A DNA stretch of 64,000 nt, taken from NCBI RefSeq assembly GCF_963678635.1, contig NC_087071.1, positions 2,036,537-2,100,536 of the forward strand, written 5' to 3'. Shown here in pieces: positions 22,118-34,959 of this stretch (its first letter is position 1; the number at the start of each line of letters is the position of its first letter). The translations under genes were made by a program, and so were the position numbers. This stretch comes from Symsagittifera roscoffensis (Eukaryota; Xenacoelomorpha; Acoela; Convolutidae). Below the pieces are notes generated by a model. That model was not told where the DNA came from, searched no databases, and was given only the letters and a program-made list of their open reading frames with translations.

Positions 22118-23500
22118 GATGATAGGAGTTCATTTTTCAAGTTAACAAAACAAAAACTATTTATCAGTGAGATATCTTCAGGGCGGTATTTTTCTCCGTT
22201 GAGGTAAATATAGTCTTTGAATTCTTTAAAATAGCCCTTGTAAGCTTGCTTATAGATCTCGGAGAAAGACGGTATTTCCAGCAAGTTTTCGGAGATTTGG
22301 ATTTTTAGATTGTCGTTGGATGATGTCCATTTTTGTAAGGATTTCTTGAAATTGTTGTGTGCGTATGTGATGTTGTATATCTGATTTAGAGTACTTGCCT
22401 ATTGACTGAAAAATTATAATACGGTTACGAGATATTAGGCGAACGCTTTGAGGTGAAAACTTCTATATAGGTGGCATCAAAGTGGGGCAGCTAGTGAAAA
22501 GATAGAACTTATCTTCGCTTGAATTAGGTTGTACTTACATATTGGCTATATTTTGATCAGGACAGGACTGCGGTATTCCAAAAAAATGTTTGTGGTAACG
22601 GTAAGTCTTTAAAAAGTACTTTTTTTCTAGAAATTATTGGCTTTCATCGGTATAATCTTTTGTCTTCGAGTACATACAGTGCTGCGACAATTTTAGTGCG
22701 TGTATAAATTCACAGAAGGTTTTAATTTTGGGCAAAAAAAGTGAGCAAGATGAAAGGTTCATATCAAGATGAATGTCATAATGGATTTTGCCAAACATGT
22801 GTGATTCATTGAAGATAGTTCTTGTAGTCGTGTACTATCAAAATTTTATGGTAGGGTTTTTCCTCCAGTATTTCCATGATTTTTGTATCATTATACTGGT
22901 ATGTAGGATTTTTCATCTTTTCTGTTTTGAATTGGATGTGATATTGGATGAGTTTTTCTGTTTTCATATCGAATCCTGTTTGCGAAAACAAGGTTTCGAA
23001 TATTAACATGCTAATTCTGCTTCAGGGTATATCTAAAAAAGTGTTAATTAGCTATCTGTTCCATGTACTTTTCTGTTTGGATTTTCATCTGACCTTATTC
23101 TATTAGGGTGTAAGTGATCAAATCGTATAGATTCTATAAAATAAAACTTTTAGCAATTTGAAATGCGTTGCATTGGTCTTCAATAACCAAGCAATGATTG
23201 AATGTTTGCAAGTGGTGGGGTCGCAACATCCTCGATCAGTTTTACAAAGTATGCGGATTCCCAAAAACAATATTGTCATCTTTTAAATTACTTTTTGATT
23301 GAACTTTTTTTAATTTCGTTTTTCCAAAAAAAAACATTATTTCTTGATATCTTGATTTTTTGGGTAGCTTTCAATTTTTATGGGTCGCTTATTCCTATAT
23401 GAGACATCATGTGTTTATCGTGAACATCATAAGTCAAGCGTCCGTAAGCATCGTGATAAGGAAAGTTTTCATCCAGTTGTACATGGCGGTGGAATCCCTT

Positions 23501-23846
23501 ATGCGTGAAGGACCGAAGGCTCGAAAATAAAAATCAGCCAATCAGATTTCATTAATATAAAATTGGAAAAAAAGTAAATATTTCCAGGACTGGAGTTTTG
23601 ATATTAGCCGATTATAAAAGCAACAGAAAAATGCAAAAATTTCAAATTGTCAATGACCGCCGCAAAATTGGGACAATTTTTATATTTTATATTCCCAGGG
23701 TTTTGTAAAGAAAAAAGCAAAAAAAATGCTCTTTCAATTCATTTTATTTGAATGTCAATTGCTTTTTTTTTTAAATTGATTTTCGGCTAACTTTGTTTTC
23801 GGTCTTTCGCACACAATCTTTATCGCGCATTCGGTCCTTCGCGCAT
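23501..23846. mobile_element. MITE in tandem unit 1
   Basis: The left end atgcgtgaaggaccgaa is the inverse of the right end ttcggtccttcgcgcat. About 346 bp, no coding frame. Orthologous copies are in units 2 and 3, so it inserted before the triplication. Confidence 0.65.
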
Positions 23847-25222
23847 GAGAATAGCCCCCGTATATGGCCACGATGCTGTTCAAGTTGTGCTTGATTTGCG
23901 AAAACTGGTGTCATATGAAAGTTTACTAATTTTAAAGTATTGCTTTCTAGTGTTATTATTCTAAACAATTTAAATAGTTTTTACAGTCTTCAGGGTTAAG
24001 ATGTGATTGTCTTTCAATATTGCTTTGGTAAAACAAATCTTGATCGAGTCTATTTTTGTTTCCATTTGAGACTTGAGAACTTTCCTGTGAGTCGTAGCGC
24101 GGGCTTTTGAAGAAGGTGTTGCACTTAGATTTGTTGATTCGAAACTTGTGATTTTGATTCACATTGAGTGTCTTGGTGGTGTTATGCATATTTGCTTAGT
24201 TCTGTTTGTTGATGATCTTCGTAATCATAATGAAATACGAGGAGATCTTGTGGTCCTGCTCAGGGACAAGGTTAATTTTGAAGTGTTGGTTCAGGGTGTA
24301 TAAGGCGGTTAAAGGCATTTATTGATAAAAAAGCGTTCAAAGATACATGTAAAAGATAGTCCTGGGTTGTAGATTGTGATATAGCCTATTGTCTTTTTAG
24401 TGTATCTGTCGTATTTGTAAATTAAATCTAGGCAAAATAATTGAGGAGGTAGTTTGTAATTTGCATTTAACAGTACTTTTGGTAAAATAATGGCAATGGG
24501 TGATGTTATAGTTTCTTAATTTTCAACTTATTTCATATGTAATTACTAATATTTGTTGTGATTGTAATAAAATGTTGTGTGCTTGAATATCTTTGTGCAT
24601 ATTGTGTCTGTGTTGAAGTCTATTTAATACCCAATTGTGTAGACGACTACTGTCGAGATGTTGTCAAAAAAGAAGAAAATTAGTTTCAATTCCACAAATG
24701 AGTTTCAATTCTACAAATGAGTTTCAATCCAGGCTTAGGTGCTTTCTTGTCTTCTGTACTTCTTGATATCTATCGCCTAAATGATGTAAAATATTTGGTG
24801 GAAAAAAATTGCTGATGATATACCTGTTACTGAAGGTGTTGATGGGAGAGACATTGGTTCTGTCAATGATAAGATTGTAACTGGGGAAAATTCTATTGGT
24901 TCGTTTACAAGGTTTGATTCGCCTTGTTAAACATATAGTTCATTCAGTGTGAGAGCCTTCGTGAAGAGATGGAGGGCTGAACGAGTTTTCAATAATTTGT
25001 TCAGAAGACGAGTGGAGCTTAGGTAAACTGATGGTATATAGGGCGCAGTTTGTTGTGACGTTAAGCTTTCAGGTGCAGGGGTACTTTGTATTAAGGTGCT
25101 TGAAAGAATTAAGGTTGATATTGGTGAGGAGGGTATGTTGAATTGAACTCGCTGTGAATGTTAGGGTCCTATTTCGTCACGGCTGAACAATTTGTCGGTC
25201 GATTGTGATAGTTGGGTTAGGA

Positions 25223-28191
25223 GCTAGATTTTGAAGCGTCTAAGAAAAATGCATTAAGTGGTATGGAAAAAAATCAAAAAAAGTCCTGCGAATAAGCTTT
25301 TTGCTACGATAGCTTGTCTATGTACTTGTGCGAGTATTGCGCATATTTATTTTATATATTCATTTAAGGAGTGAACACAAAAAATAAACATCGAGTACAG
25401 TATAATCAATCTTTCTAGGATGTAATAGCGCCATCCTAGGATGATAGGAGTTCATTTTTCAAGTTAACAAAATTAAAGGTATTTGTTGGTGAGATATCTT
25501 CTGGGCGGTTTTTTTCTCAATGAAGGTAATTATAGTCTTTGACTTCTTTAAAATATCCCTTGTAAACTTGCTTATGAATCTCGGAGAAAGTCGGCTGTTC
25601 CAGCAAGTTTTCGGAGATTTTGATCTTTAGATTGTCGTTGGATGATGTCCATTTTTGTAAGGAGTTCTTGAAAATGTTAAGTGCGTCTGTGATGTTGTAC
25701 GTCTGATTTGGAGTATTTGCCTATTGGTTGTAAAATTATATTAGGGTTACGAGATATTGCGCGAACGCCTTGAAATGAAAAACTCTATATAGGTGGCATT
25801 AAAGTGGGGCACGTAAGGGAAAAAACTTATCTTCGTTTGAATTAAGTTGTACTGCATATTGATTATATTTTGATCAGGACTGGACTGCGGTATCCCAAAA
25901 CATGTTTGTGGTAACAGTAAGTCTTCAAAGTGGACTTTTTTGTGAATTATTGGCTTTCCTCGGTACAATTTTTTGTTTTCGAATACATACAGTGGTGCGA
26001 CAATTTTAGTGCGTGTATAAATTCACAGACGGTTTTAATCTTGGTCAAAAAAGTGAGCAAGATGAAAGGTTCAAATCAAGATGAATGCCATAATGGATTT
26101 CGCCAAATTATGTGTTATTCATTAAAGATAATTCTTGTAGTCGTGTACTATCACGGTTTTCTGATAGGATTATTCGTCCAGTGTTTCCATTATTTTGTAT
26201 CATTATACTGGTATGTAGCATTTTTCATCCTCTCTGTTTTGATTTGGATGTGATATCGGATTATAAATTTTTCTGTTTTCATATCGAATCCTGTGTGCGA
26301 AAAAGTGGTTTCAAATAATAACATGCTAATTCTGTTACATGGTGTATCTGAAAACGTGTTCATTAGCTATCTGTTCCATGTACTTTTCTGTATGGATTGT
26401 CATCTGACCTTATTCTATCAGGGTGTAATTGATCAAATGGTAAAGATCCTATAAAATACATATTTTACCAATTTGAAATGCGGCACATCTGTCTTCAATA
26501 ACCAAACAATGATTGCATGTTTGCAAGAGGTGGGGTCGCAACATCCTTTATCAGTTTTACAAACTATGCGTATTCCCAACAAAAATACTGTCATGCCATC
26601 GTTTAATTTACTTTTCGATGGAACTTTTTCAATTTGATTTTTTCAATCAAAAAACATTATTTCTTGATACTTTGATTTTTTGGGTACCTTTCAATTTTTA
26701 TGGGTAGCTTATTCCTATATGAGACATCCCGTATTTATCATGAACATCATGAGTCAAGCGTCCGTGTGCATCGTGATAACTAAAGTTTTCATCCAGTTGT
26801 ACATGGCGGTGGAATCCCTTATGCGTGAAGGACCGAAGGCGCGAAAATAAAAATCAGCCAATCAGATTTCAGTAATATAAATTTGGAAAAAAAGTAAACA
26901 TTTTCAGGACTGGAGTTTCGATATTGGCCGATTTAAAAAGCGGCAGAAAAATGCAAAAATCTCAAATTGTCAATGACCGCCGCAAAATTGGGACAAGTTT
27001 TATATTTCAAGGGTTTTGTAAAGAAAAAAGCAAAAAATATGCTTCTTTCAATTCCTTTTATTGGGATGTCAATTACTTTTTTTTAATTGACTTTCGGCTA
27101 ATTTAGTTTTCGGTCTTTCGCACACAAGTTTTTTCGCTTATTCGGTCCTTCGCGCATGAGAATAGCCCCCTTATATGGCCTCGATGCTGTTCAAGTTGTG
27201 CTTGATGTGCAAAAACTGGTGTCATATGAAAGTTTACTAATTTTTGAGTATTGCTTTCTAGTGTTATTATTCTAAACATTTTAAATGGTTTTTACAGTCT
27301 TCAGGGTTAAGTTGTGATTGTCTTTCAATATTGCCTTGGTGAAATAAATCTTGATCGAGTCTGTTCTTGCTCCCATTTGAGACGTGAGATTTTTCCTGTG
27401 AGTCGTAGCGCAGGCTTTTGAAGGTGTTGCACTTACATTAGTTGATACGAAACTAGTGATTTTGATTCACATTGTGTGTCTTGGTGGTGTTATGCATATT
27501 TGCATAGTTCTTTTTGTTGATGATCTTCGTAATCAAAATGAATTACGAGGAGATGTTGTGGTCCTGCTCAGGGACAAGGTTAATTTTGAAGTATTGGTTC
27601 AGGGTGTATAAGGCGGTGAAAGGCATTTATTGATAAAAAAGTTTGAAGATACATGTAAAAGACAGTCCTGGGTTGTAGATTGTGATATAGTCTATTGTCT
27701 CTTAATGTATCTGTCGTATTTGTAAATTAAGTATGTGCAAAGAAATTGAGGAGGTCGTTTGTAATTTGCATTGAACAGTGCTTTTGGTAAAATAATGACA
27801 ACGGGTGAAAGAATCTGAATCATTGGTTCTGTCAATGATAAGATTGTAACTGGGGGAAAATATATTGGTTCGTTTACAAGGTTTGATTCGCCTTGAGTAA
27901 AGATATAGTTCATTCAGTGTGGGAGCCTTCGTGAAGAGATGGGGGGCTGAACAAGTTTTCAATAATATTTCAGAAGATGAGTGGAGCTTAGGTAATCTGA
28001 TGGTATATAGGGCGTAGTTTGTTCTGATGTTAAGCTTTCAGGTGCAGGGGTACTTTGTATTAAGGTGCTTGAAAGAATTAAGGTTGATGTTGGTGAGGAG
28101 GGTTTGTTGAATTGAAATCGCTGTGAATGTTAGGGTCCTATTTCATCGCGGCTGAACAATTTGTCGCTCGATTGTGGTAGTTGGGTTAGGA
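25223..28191 (-). repeat. Tandem 3-kb unit 2 (2969 bp)
   Basis: Colinear with unit 1 but missing about 345 bp corresponding to 24515-24860. A minus-strand frame at 25747-25968 (YRGKPIIHKKVHFEDLL) is preserved almost unchanged in unit 3 (28712-28933). The MITE is at 26821-27157. Confidence 0.75.
26821..27157. mobile_element. MITE in tandem unit 2
   Basis: Same termini (atgcgtgaaggaccgaa / ttcggtccttcgcgcat) and same position within the unit as 23501-23846. Confidence 0.65.
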
Positions 28192-30240
28192 GCTAGATTT
28201 TGAAGCGTCTAAGAAAAATGCATTAAGTGATATGGAAAAAAAAACAAAAAAGTCCTGCGAATAAGCTTTTTGCTACGATAGCTTGTCGATGTAAATGGGG
28301 GGTATTGCGCATATGTTATATTTTCATTTAAGGAGTGAAAACAAAAAAATGAACATCCAGTACAGTATAGTCAATCTTTCTAGGATGTAATAGCGCCATC
28401 CTAGGATGATAGGAGTTCATTTTTCAAGTTAACAAAATTAAAGGTTTTTATTGGTGAGATATCTTCTGGGCGGTTTTTTTCTCAATGAAGGTAATTATAG
28501 TCTTTGACTTCTTTAAAATATCCCTTGTAAACTTGCTTATAGATCTCGGAGAAAGTCGGCTGTTCCAGCAAGTTTTCGGAGAGTTCGATCTTTAGATTGT
28601 CGTTGGATGATGTCCATTTTTGTAAGGAGCTCTTGAAATTGTTAAGTGCGTATGTGATGTTGTACGTCTGATTTAGAGTATTTGCCTATTGGTTGTAAAA
28701 ATATATTACGGTTACGAGGTATTGCGCGAACGCCTTGAAATGAAAAACTCTATATAGGTGGCATTAAAGTGGGGCACGTAAGGGAAAAAACTTATCTTCG
28801 TTTGAATTAAGTTGTACTGCATATTGATTATATTTTGATCAGGACTGGACTGCGGTATCCCAAAACATGTTTGTGGTAACAGTAAGTCTTCAAAGTGTAC
28901 TTTTTTGTGAATTATTGGCTTTCCTCGGTACAATTTTTTGTCTTCGAATACATACAGTGGTGCGACAATTTTAGTGCGTGTATAAATTCACAGAAGGTTT
29001 TAACTTTTGGCAAAAAAAGTGAGCAAGATGAAAGGTTCATATCAAGATGAATGTCATAAAGGATTTTGCCAAACATGTGTGATTCATTGAAGATATCATT
29101 ATACTGGTGTGTAGGATTTTTCATCTTCTCTGTTTTGATTTGGATGTGATATTGGATGAGTTTTTCTGTTTTCATATCGAATCCTGTTTGCGAAAAAAGG
29201 TTTCGAATATTAACATGCTAATTCTGCTTCAGGGTATATCTGAAAAATTGTTCATTAGCTATCTGTTCCATGTACTTTTCTGTTTGGATTTTCATCTGAC
29301 CTTATTCTATCAGGGTGTAAGTGATCAAATCGTATATATTCTATAAAATAAAACTTTTAGCAATTTGAAATGCGTTGCATTGGTCTTCAATAACCAAGCA
29401 ATGATTGCATGTTTGCAAGTGGTGGGGTCGCAACATCCTCGATCAGTTTTACAAAGTATGCGGATTCCCAAAAACAATATTGTCATCTTTTAAATTACTT
29501 TTTGATTGAACTTTTTCAATTTCGTTTTTCCAAAAAAAAACATTATTTTTTGATATCTTGATTTTTTGGGTAGCTTTCAATTTTTATGGGTCGCTTATTC
29601 CTATATGAGACATCCCGTGTTTATCGTGAACATCATAAGTCAAGCGTCCGTGTGCATCGTGATAAAGAAGGTTTTCATCCAGTTGTACATGGCGGTGGAA
29701 TCCCTTATGCGTGAAGGACCGAAGGCGCGAAAATAAAAATCAGCCAATCAGATTTCAGTAATATAATTTTGGAAAAAAAGTAAACATTCCAGGACTGGAG
29801 TTTTGATATTGGCCGATTTTAAAAGCGGCAGAAAAATGCACAAATTTCAAATTGTCAATGACCGCCGCAAAATTGGGACAATTTTTATATTTCAAGGGTT
29901 TTGTAATTTTGAGATGTTGAAAGACGACTGCTGTAGAGGATTGCTGATAAAAGAGGAAATTAGTTTCAATTCCACAAATGAGTTTCAATTCCACAAATGA
30001 GTTTCAATCTAGGCGTAGGTGCTTACTTGTCTTCTTTACTTCTTGATATCTAACGCTTAAATGATGTAGAATACTTGGTGGAAAAAATTTGCTGATGATA
30101 TACCTGTTACTGAAGGTGTTGATGGGAGAGACATTAATTCTGGCAATGATAAGATTGTAACTGAGGAAAAATCTATTGGTTCCTTTACATGGTTTGATTC
30201 GCCTAAACATAAAGTTCATTCAGTCTGGAAGCCTTCGTGA
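28192..30240 (-). repeat. Tandem 3-kb unit 3 (about 2.05 kb, deleted)
   Basis: Colinear with units 1 and 2 but with two deletions. One is small, near 29095; the other is large and joins the middle of the MITE (about 29904) to the equivalent of unit 1 position 24650. The left part (to about 28970) matches unit 2 best, and the part right of about 28990 matches unit 1 best. It ends next to the gypsy pol relic. Confidence 0.7.
29707..29904. mobile_element. Truncated MITE in tandem unit 3
   Basis: Left end intact. The element stops after aagggttttgtaa, where a deletion joins it to downstream unit sequence, so the right terminus is lost. Confidence 0.6.
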
Positions 30241-31302
30241 AGAGATGGGAGGTTGATTGATAGAAGAGGATATGAATTTTACATATGGTTTTTATTTAGA
30301 TTGTCAAATATAAGGTAAAAGATATTTTTTACCTGAAATTATCTAAGTTAGAATTTTACTTCTAGTTATTCGAGTTATGTTTGCTAATAGTATCAGTGGT
30401 GCTGATTAAAGTGTGCGATAGTCTCAAGTGATATGATTGGTTGAACTTTGTATGATTACTTCTGAGAACTTGAAATATAAATATTGAGTATTAAGATTTG
30501 AAAACGGCTTTTGATTTGTTTTTCAAATATGTGGTGATTATTGATTGTTCGAAGATACTTAAAGAGTGTATAGTTAATTAGAATTTAGTTGAAATTGTAC
30601 TTTCTTCATTATCTCAGATTGAGTGATTAAAACTTCCTAATCTGCTCTTGGTTGATTTTGTCGACGAGACGATTGGCGTTGTTGTGATGTTTTTTTTTCA
30701 TTTCGGGTATTAGAAGTTCTTCTTGTAATTGACGATTTGTTCTTTGTTTTGTATGGGGTTTTTAGAGGGTTTTTCTGGTATGGTTTTTGTAATTTTATTT
30801 GGTGAGTCTGGTAATTCGTTTGGAATATTTAGGCTTTTAGGAGTATTGTTTTCTAGAGATGTGTTTCAACAAGGAGTTTCAACAATGTGTTACCCTGTAA
30901 AAGAGTTCAATTGTCTTTGCTCGCGAAGAGCGTACTTTTTTGGGTAATATGCTGAAAGGTTATTTATGAGTTGTGTTATTTCATTTCTTAAGTCATTTAC
31001 AATGCGTATTTTATCAGTGGTTTTTCGTATGATTTATTATGGTACTTTTCTAATCGGTTGTATTTTTTTTGTATTCCTTCTGTATCGTACAATTCGGAAT
31101 CATTAAATCATTTGAAATGTTCATAGTTTGAGATCTGAGGCTGATGTGAAGCGTGAAATTATTTGGGATTGATTGTTTTGTCTTTGAATTAGTTTCTTTG
31201 CATTTTTTGATCAAATTCATTGTGTTTCATATTTTTATTTAAAATCCATTTCGTGTGGGTACCGGAAGCTAATTTTAAAGTTTGTGGGTGATGAAATTGA
31301 TC

Positions 31303-32560
31303 TTACTCATGAGAATGGACTGATAAATTATGGAAAGTTGTGTCTCTGGTTAGCTGAGCGTGACCTTGAGCGAAACTTTTGAGAGAAATTGCAGTGATCA
31401 TTATTGGTTTGCGTGGTTTCTGGTAAAAACCCAATTCATATAGTGATGATCGATTTGTTGTTGTAATTTGAAAGTTGTATGCTAGTGGAAATAACTTTAC
31501 GCCTGCTGAACAATCAGTATATTTTTCATAATCTCCCTTAATCATACATCGGAGGTATTCTTGTAATGAACGGTTCAAACTATCAACTAGATCATTTGTT
31601 CATGTAGCAAGTGATGTTCGAAGTTTTTAATTCACGTTATGTAAATGACATAAAGTGATTAGTAACCATTTCTGTTCCATTATCTGAAAAGGGTTTCTGT
31701 TAATCCGAATTTGGTTACCCAAAGTTCATAGACTGTTACGTATGCATAATAGTCAATGCAGTGTGATACAAGGTTTAGTGCTAGGTACTGTGTAAATGCC
31801 CAATATTAATTTCTTTTATAGGGTGGTGATATAGGGTAATTTTTATCGAAAAGGATTTTGTGGTTTAAATTCATAGTTTGTCCTTTGAAGACTTTTTCTC
31901 TGTAATTTGTCTTTGATGAGGAAAGGATTCAATCAGTTAACCGTGAGACAGTCATTTTGAAGTATTTTAATCCATATTGGTGCGTTCGGGAAAAAAATTG
32001 CATAAAAGTATGATAGTTTTTTTGATCTGATATGTCCTTTTGTACTTAGGGAGTGTGATCTGTGAAAAACTATCAAAAATAAACTTAGTAGTAGACAGGG
32101 TAGTTTTGTGTCTGTGTATTGATTCTTGTATGTCGGTGTTTATTGTAGTGTGTATATTTGGTAGAGTGTAAATATTTGGTAGAGTGTTGTTTTCTAAAGT
32201 GCTGATATCGGCTTTTTCGGGCTTAGTTTTGTATTTTTGGCAAAATTTCATTTCGCGTATTACAGGGCAAAGGTTTTGACTCTTTCTGAGTAGATCCGTT
32301 GTCAGGTTGATTGTGCATGGCAAGAAGATGTTTGGAACTCCTTGTTATGATAAAAGTATTCATCTATTGAGTCTTTCGAATCAAATACTTTGTGTTAGTG
32401 TTTTTGTTACTGTTCAAAGGTCATACTAAGCTGATTGGGTCTATCAGATCTTCTTTTTCTATTGGTTGAAATAATTTGTCGCGTTGTGAGACTCGTTTGT
32501 TTTTAATTTTGTACTGTTTTTTCATCCATGAAGAATATGTTATAGGTTTAATTGTGTCTT
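31303..32560 (-). pseudogene. Linker and integrase fragment of gypsy pol
   Basis: In minus-strand order the block contains KPITYSSWMKKQYK with LFQPIEKEDL (about 32560-32430), a spacer frame (31967-32323), and integrase core pieces. The core pieces are YYAYVTVYELWVTKFGL followed, after a frameshift, by DNGTE at 31684-31670, the second catalytic aspartate region. A frame at 31303-31578 (NRSLQEYLRCMIKGDYEKYT) is the integrase C-terminal half. Several stops interrupt it. Confidence 0.65.
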
Positions 32561-32696
32561 TTCCTAACGCCTCAAGTTCGCAACGCTTGTTTTGGTAATC
32601 TTGAAAAACGCAAAAAGTTCTAGTTGATTGATCTATTTGTTATCAGAGTCAATATTGACTGCCGTTTTTTACTCTAATAGTGGTGATAAATCGTTT

Positions 32697-33230
32697 TTAA
32701 ACAGAAATTTTTTTTTGCGATTTTTCTAACATAATTTTTCTTGCTAGCGGCTCTGGTGATGTAAACCTACCAAGTGTGTCTGGTAAACCGAGTCTTTTGC
32801 CTGCTGTCCAAACAACAATTAAGTTTGAAACTTTCGTTAGAATTGGTTGAATTCTAAATACTGTATAATTGAGATAAGTTTTTTGTGTAAAAAGAAAATA
32901 TAATGGGCTTGTGATCGTTAAAAAAAACTGTTGGATGTTTTCATCCAACGATTGAAAACTCATATTCCGTCAAAGTATATAGTAAAGCTGTAATGTCTCA
33001 CTTAGAGAGTCTGAGTTCTGCTAGTGTTAAAATTCTTCAGTTTTTTTATATTAAGTTCAATTTATTAGAGCCTTGATGCTATTGTAAGAGTGCTCCCACA
33101 TTTCGAAAACGAATCTGGGATAGGTTTGATATTTCTTCGAAGTGAAGTGTTTTAATTTCGTCGAAATGTTTTTGGTGTTCTGGGATCCAATCAAAATTGT
33201 TTGAATGACGTATTATGTTGTAAAATGTTT
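32697..33230 (-). pseudogene. RNase H / connection fragment of gypsy pol
   Basis: The upstream part encodes FYNIIRHSNNFDW and EHQKHFDEIKTL, typical of the RT-RNase H connection. The lower part is an open frame at 32697-32963 with LFTQKTYLNYTVFR and VVWTAGKRLGLPDTLGR, the end of the gypsy RNase H domain (WTAGK...LPDTLSR in relatives). The aspartate expected before the lysine-threonine pair is not seen. It is not a host gene. Confidence 0.65.
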
Positions 33231-33479
33231 TAACATATAAATGCATTTTATTAACATATTTGCTTTAAAAAGTTTAACATCAGAAGGAATTCTCGAATCT
33301 TCTCTCTGTTAGGTGGTGTTTGAACTTTTAAACTTGCTCTTGTTATAAAAAATGTAACTGTTTTAAGTGTGTAACTGTTTTTTCTTTAATGATATAGCCC
33401 AGAAATTTTACACAGATTGGAAAATGTGATTTATCTGGGACTGCTTTCATCTTTTTTTAAACAAAATTTGGTAAATTTT

Positions 33480-33830
33480 ATCTATAAATTTGAAAAATCT
33501 CGATTTGTTCGTATTTGTACAAAAACATCGTCTAAGTATTTGATAACGTTGTTACTTAGGATTAGATTTCTGAAGATTCATTTCATAAATGCAGAAAAAA
33601 CTACTGGTCCTATCGAGATGCCATAGAATGATCTATTAAATTCATAGTGTTGCTTTTTATTGACAAGTTATAACCGGGATTATAAAGATTTTTCCTTCTG
33701 GTTTTTGTTTTTTATTGACTAGCGAAATAATTATCTATTGTTCAAGAACATCTAGAGCTCTGTTTACCTTGTCTTGTAAATGTATTGGAACTTTACTTGC
33801 GCGTTTGTTTTTCTAAACAACTTGCGTTTA
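33480..33830 (-). pseudogene. Reverse transcriptase fragment with YLDD box
   Basis: The minus strand encodes KRASKVPIHLQDKVNRALDV near 33830-33760, then KPEGKIFIIPVI to about 33680. It jumps directly to YEFNRSFYGISIGP near 33645-33600 and the catalytic YLDDVF at 33538-33521. In gypsy RTs about 90-100 residues, including the first catalytic aspartate, normally lie between these blocks; here they are missing. Several in-frame stops are also present. The fragment is inactive. Confidence 0.7.
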
Positions 33831-34959
33831 GATGCAAGAAGTAATTGTGCTGGTATCTCAACGAAATCAAATTTTTATATTGCTTAAGGCATTGGCCTTT
33901 TTGAAAAAAAATCTGCTAGTTGTTCAAATTCTTTTTGATTTTTTTGAGAATGTTGGAAGTTATACATAAATTTAAAATGTTGCTCATAACCTGTGTATTT
34001 TTCAAAAAAGGATTTGAAATAAGGGGATTTTGTAAAAAAAAACAGTGTTTCGTTTTGATTCTTTTGTGATTTTATTTATCAATAATTCTTCGATTAAAAT
34101 TCTAGATCGACAAATATCTAATAGTTTTTAAATATTGTTTACTTTGTATATTTTTTGAGTAGGGTATAACGTAGCGTTGCTTTCGTAATATCCTAGTAAT
34201 ACAAAAGGAAGCCGGATTTTGTATGGAGAATTGTTGTATACATGTAATTGCGATTATGTCTGTTTTTGTTGTTTTTGCATATTATAAGAATGAGATTGTT
34301 ACTTTTAAGACTTTGTGAATCGGTCTGAATTCACGGTCAGACAGGTATAACTGTTGTGTGTTTTGATCGTTCTTATATTGATGAAATTCTCTGATTGAAA
34401 TATCGTATACATGTCCAGTGAGTGGCTTTAAATGTTTACGTTGTTGATTGTAGATGGGATAAAATTTTGAAAAAAAAACGAAATGGTTTATTAATTATTT
34501 GGAAAAATGTTAAAAAGGTTTTGTTTGTTTTTGTGTATTTATGTCTGATTTATATTTTACTATTTAGAAAATTAGTTGTTGGTAAATAGTTAGAAAAAAA
34601 AATGGCATATGTATTTACGAGGCTATCATATGAGGCTATGATATCAAATATTTGTTTGAAAGCTTTTATCAGAAGTATACTTTGTTCCAGCGTTCTTGTT
34701 GGTATGAGAGATAATTGAGTTTTACGGTAATTTGTTAAGCTTGTGCTGTGGCTAATTTGCTTGACTCTTTGGAAAGTTGGAGTTTTGGTTGGAAAGTGTG
34801 GATTTCATTCCATTAACTAATTTATTAACGTTGAATATATTCCATTGTGCTCCTGAATATATTGAAAAACTATTTCATCTTGCCTTGCAGGCCAAATCAA
34901 CCATAATTTACAGTACATGAAACTTTTGAAGTTTTTGAGGGAATAATAAATTCAAGAGA

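Larger units (their letters stand above)
21904..25222 (-). repeat. Tandem 3-kb unit 1 (3319 bp)
   Basis: Begins gctagattttgaagcgtc. The same sequence restarts at 25223 and 28192, so three head-to-tail units adjoin. The + strand is GT-rich, and the minus strand shows long interrupted coding-like stretches, for example a frame at 22140-22440 with KYRPEDIS and LKNELLSS. This suggests the unit derives from a minus-strand retroelement coding region, perhaps the part downstream of the neighbouring gypsy pol. A MITE (23501-23846) lies inside. Unit 1 is the longest and carries 24515-24860, which unit 2 lacks. Confidence 0.75.
30560..34470 (-). mobile_element. Decayed Ty3/gypsy-type retrotransposon pol region (minus strand)
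   Basis: Read on the minus strand from high to low coordinates, recognisable blocks occur in the usual gypsy order. A pre-RT segment comes first (about 34460-34300, QLYLSDREFRPIHKV), then reverse transcriptase, RNase H, the linker, integrase, and a basic C-terminus (about 30840-30650, with KTIPEKPSKNP and SSRRQNQPR). Stops and frameshifts interrupt every block, so it cannot be functional. I could not define LTRs. Gag is not clearly visible above 34500. The tandem 3-kb units directly follow it and may be derived from its 3' part. Confidence 0.75.

Noticed and set aside
32697-32963. Possible host gene
   Set aside because: The WTAGK...LPDTL pattern identifies it as the RNase H end of a gypsy pol, in line with flanking RT and integrase pieces.
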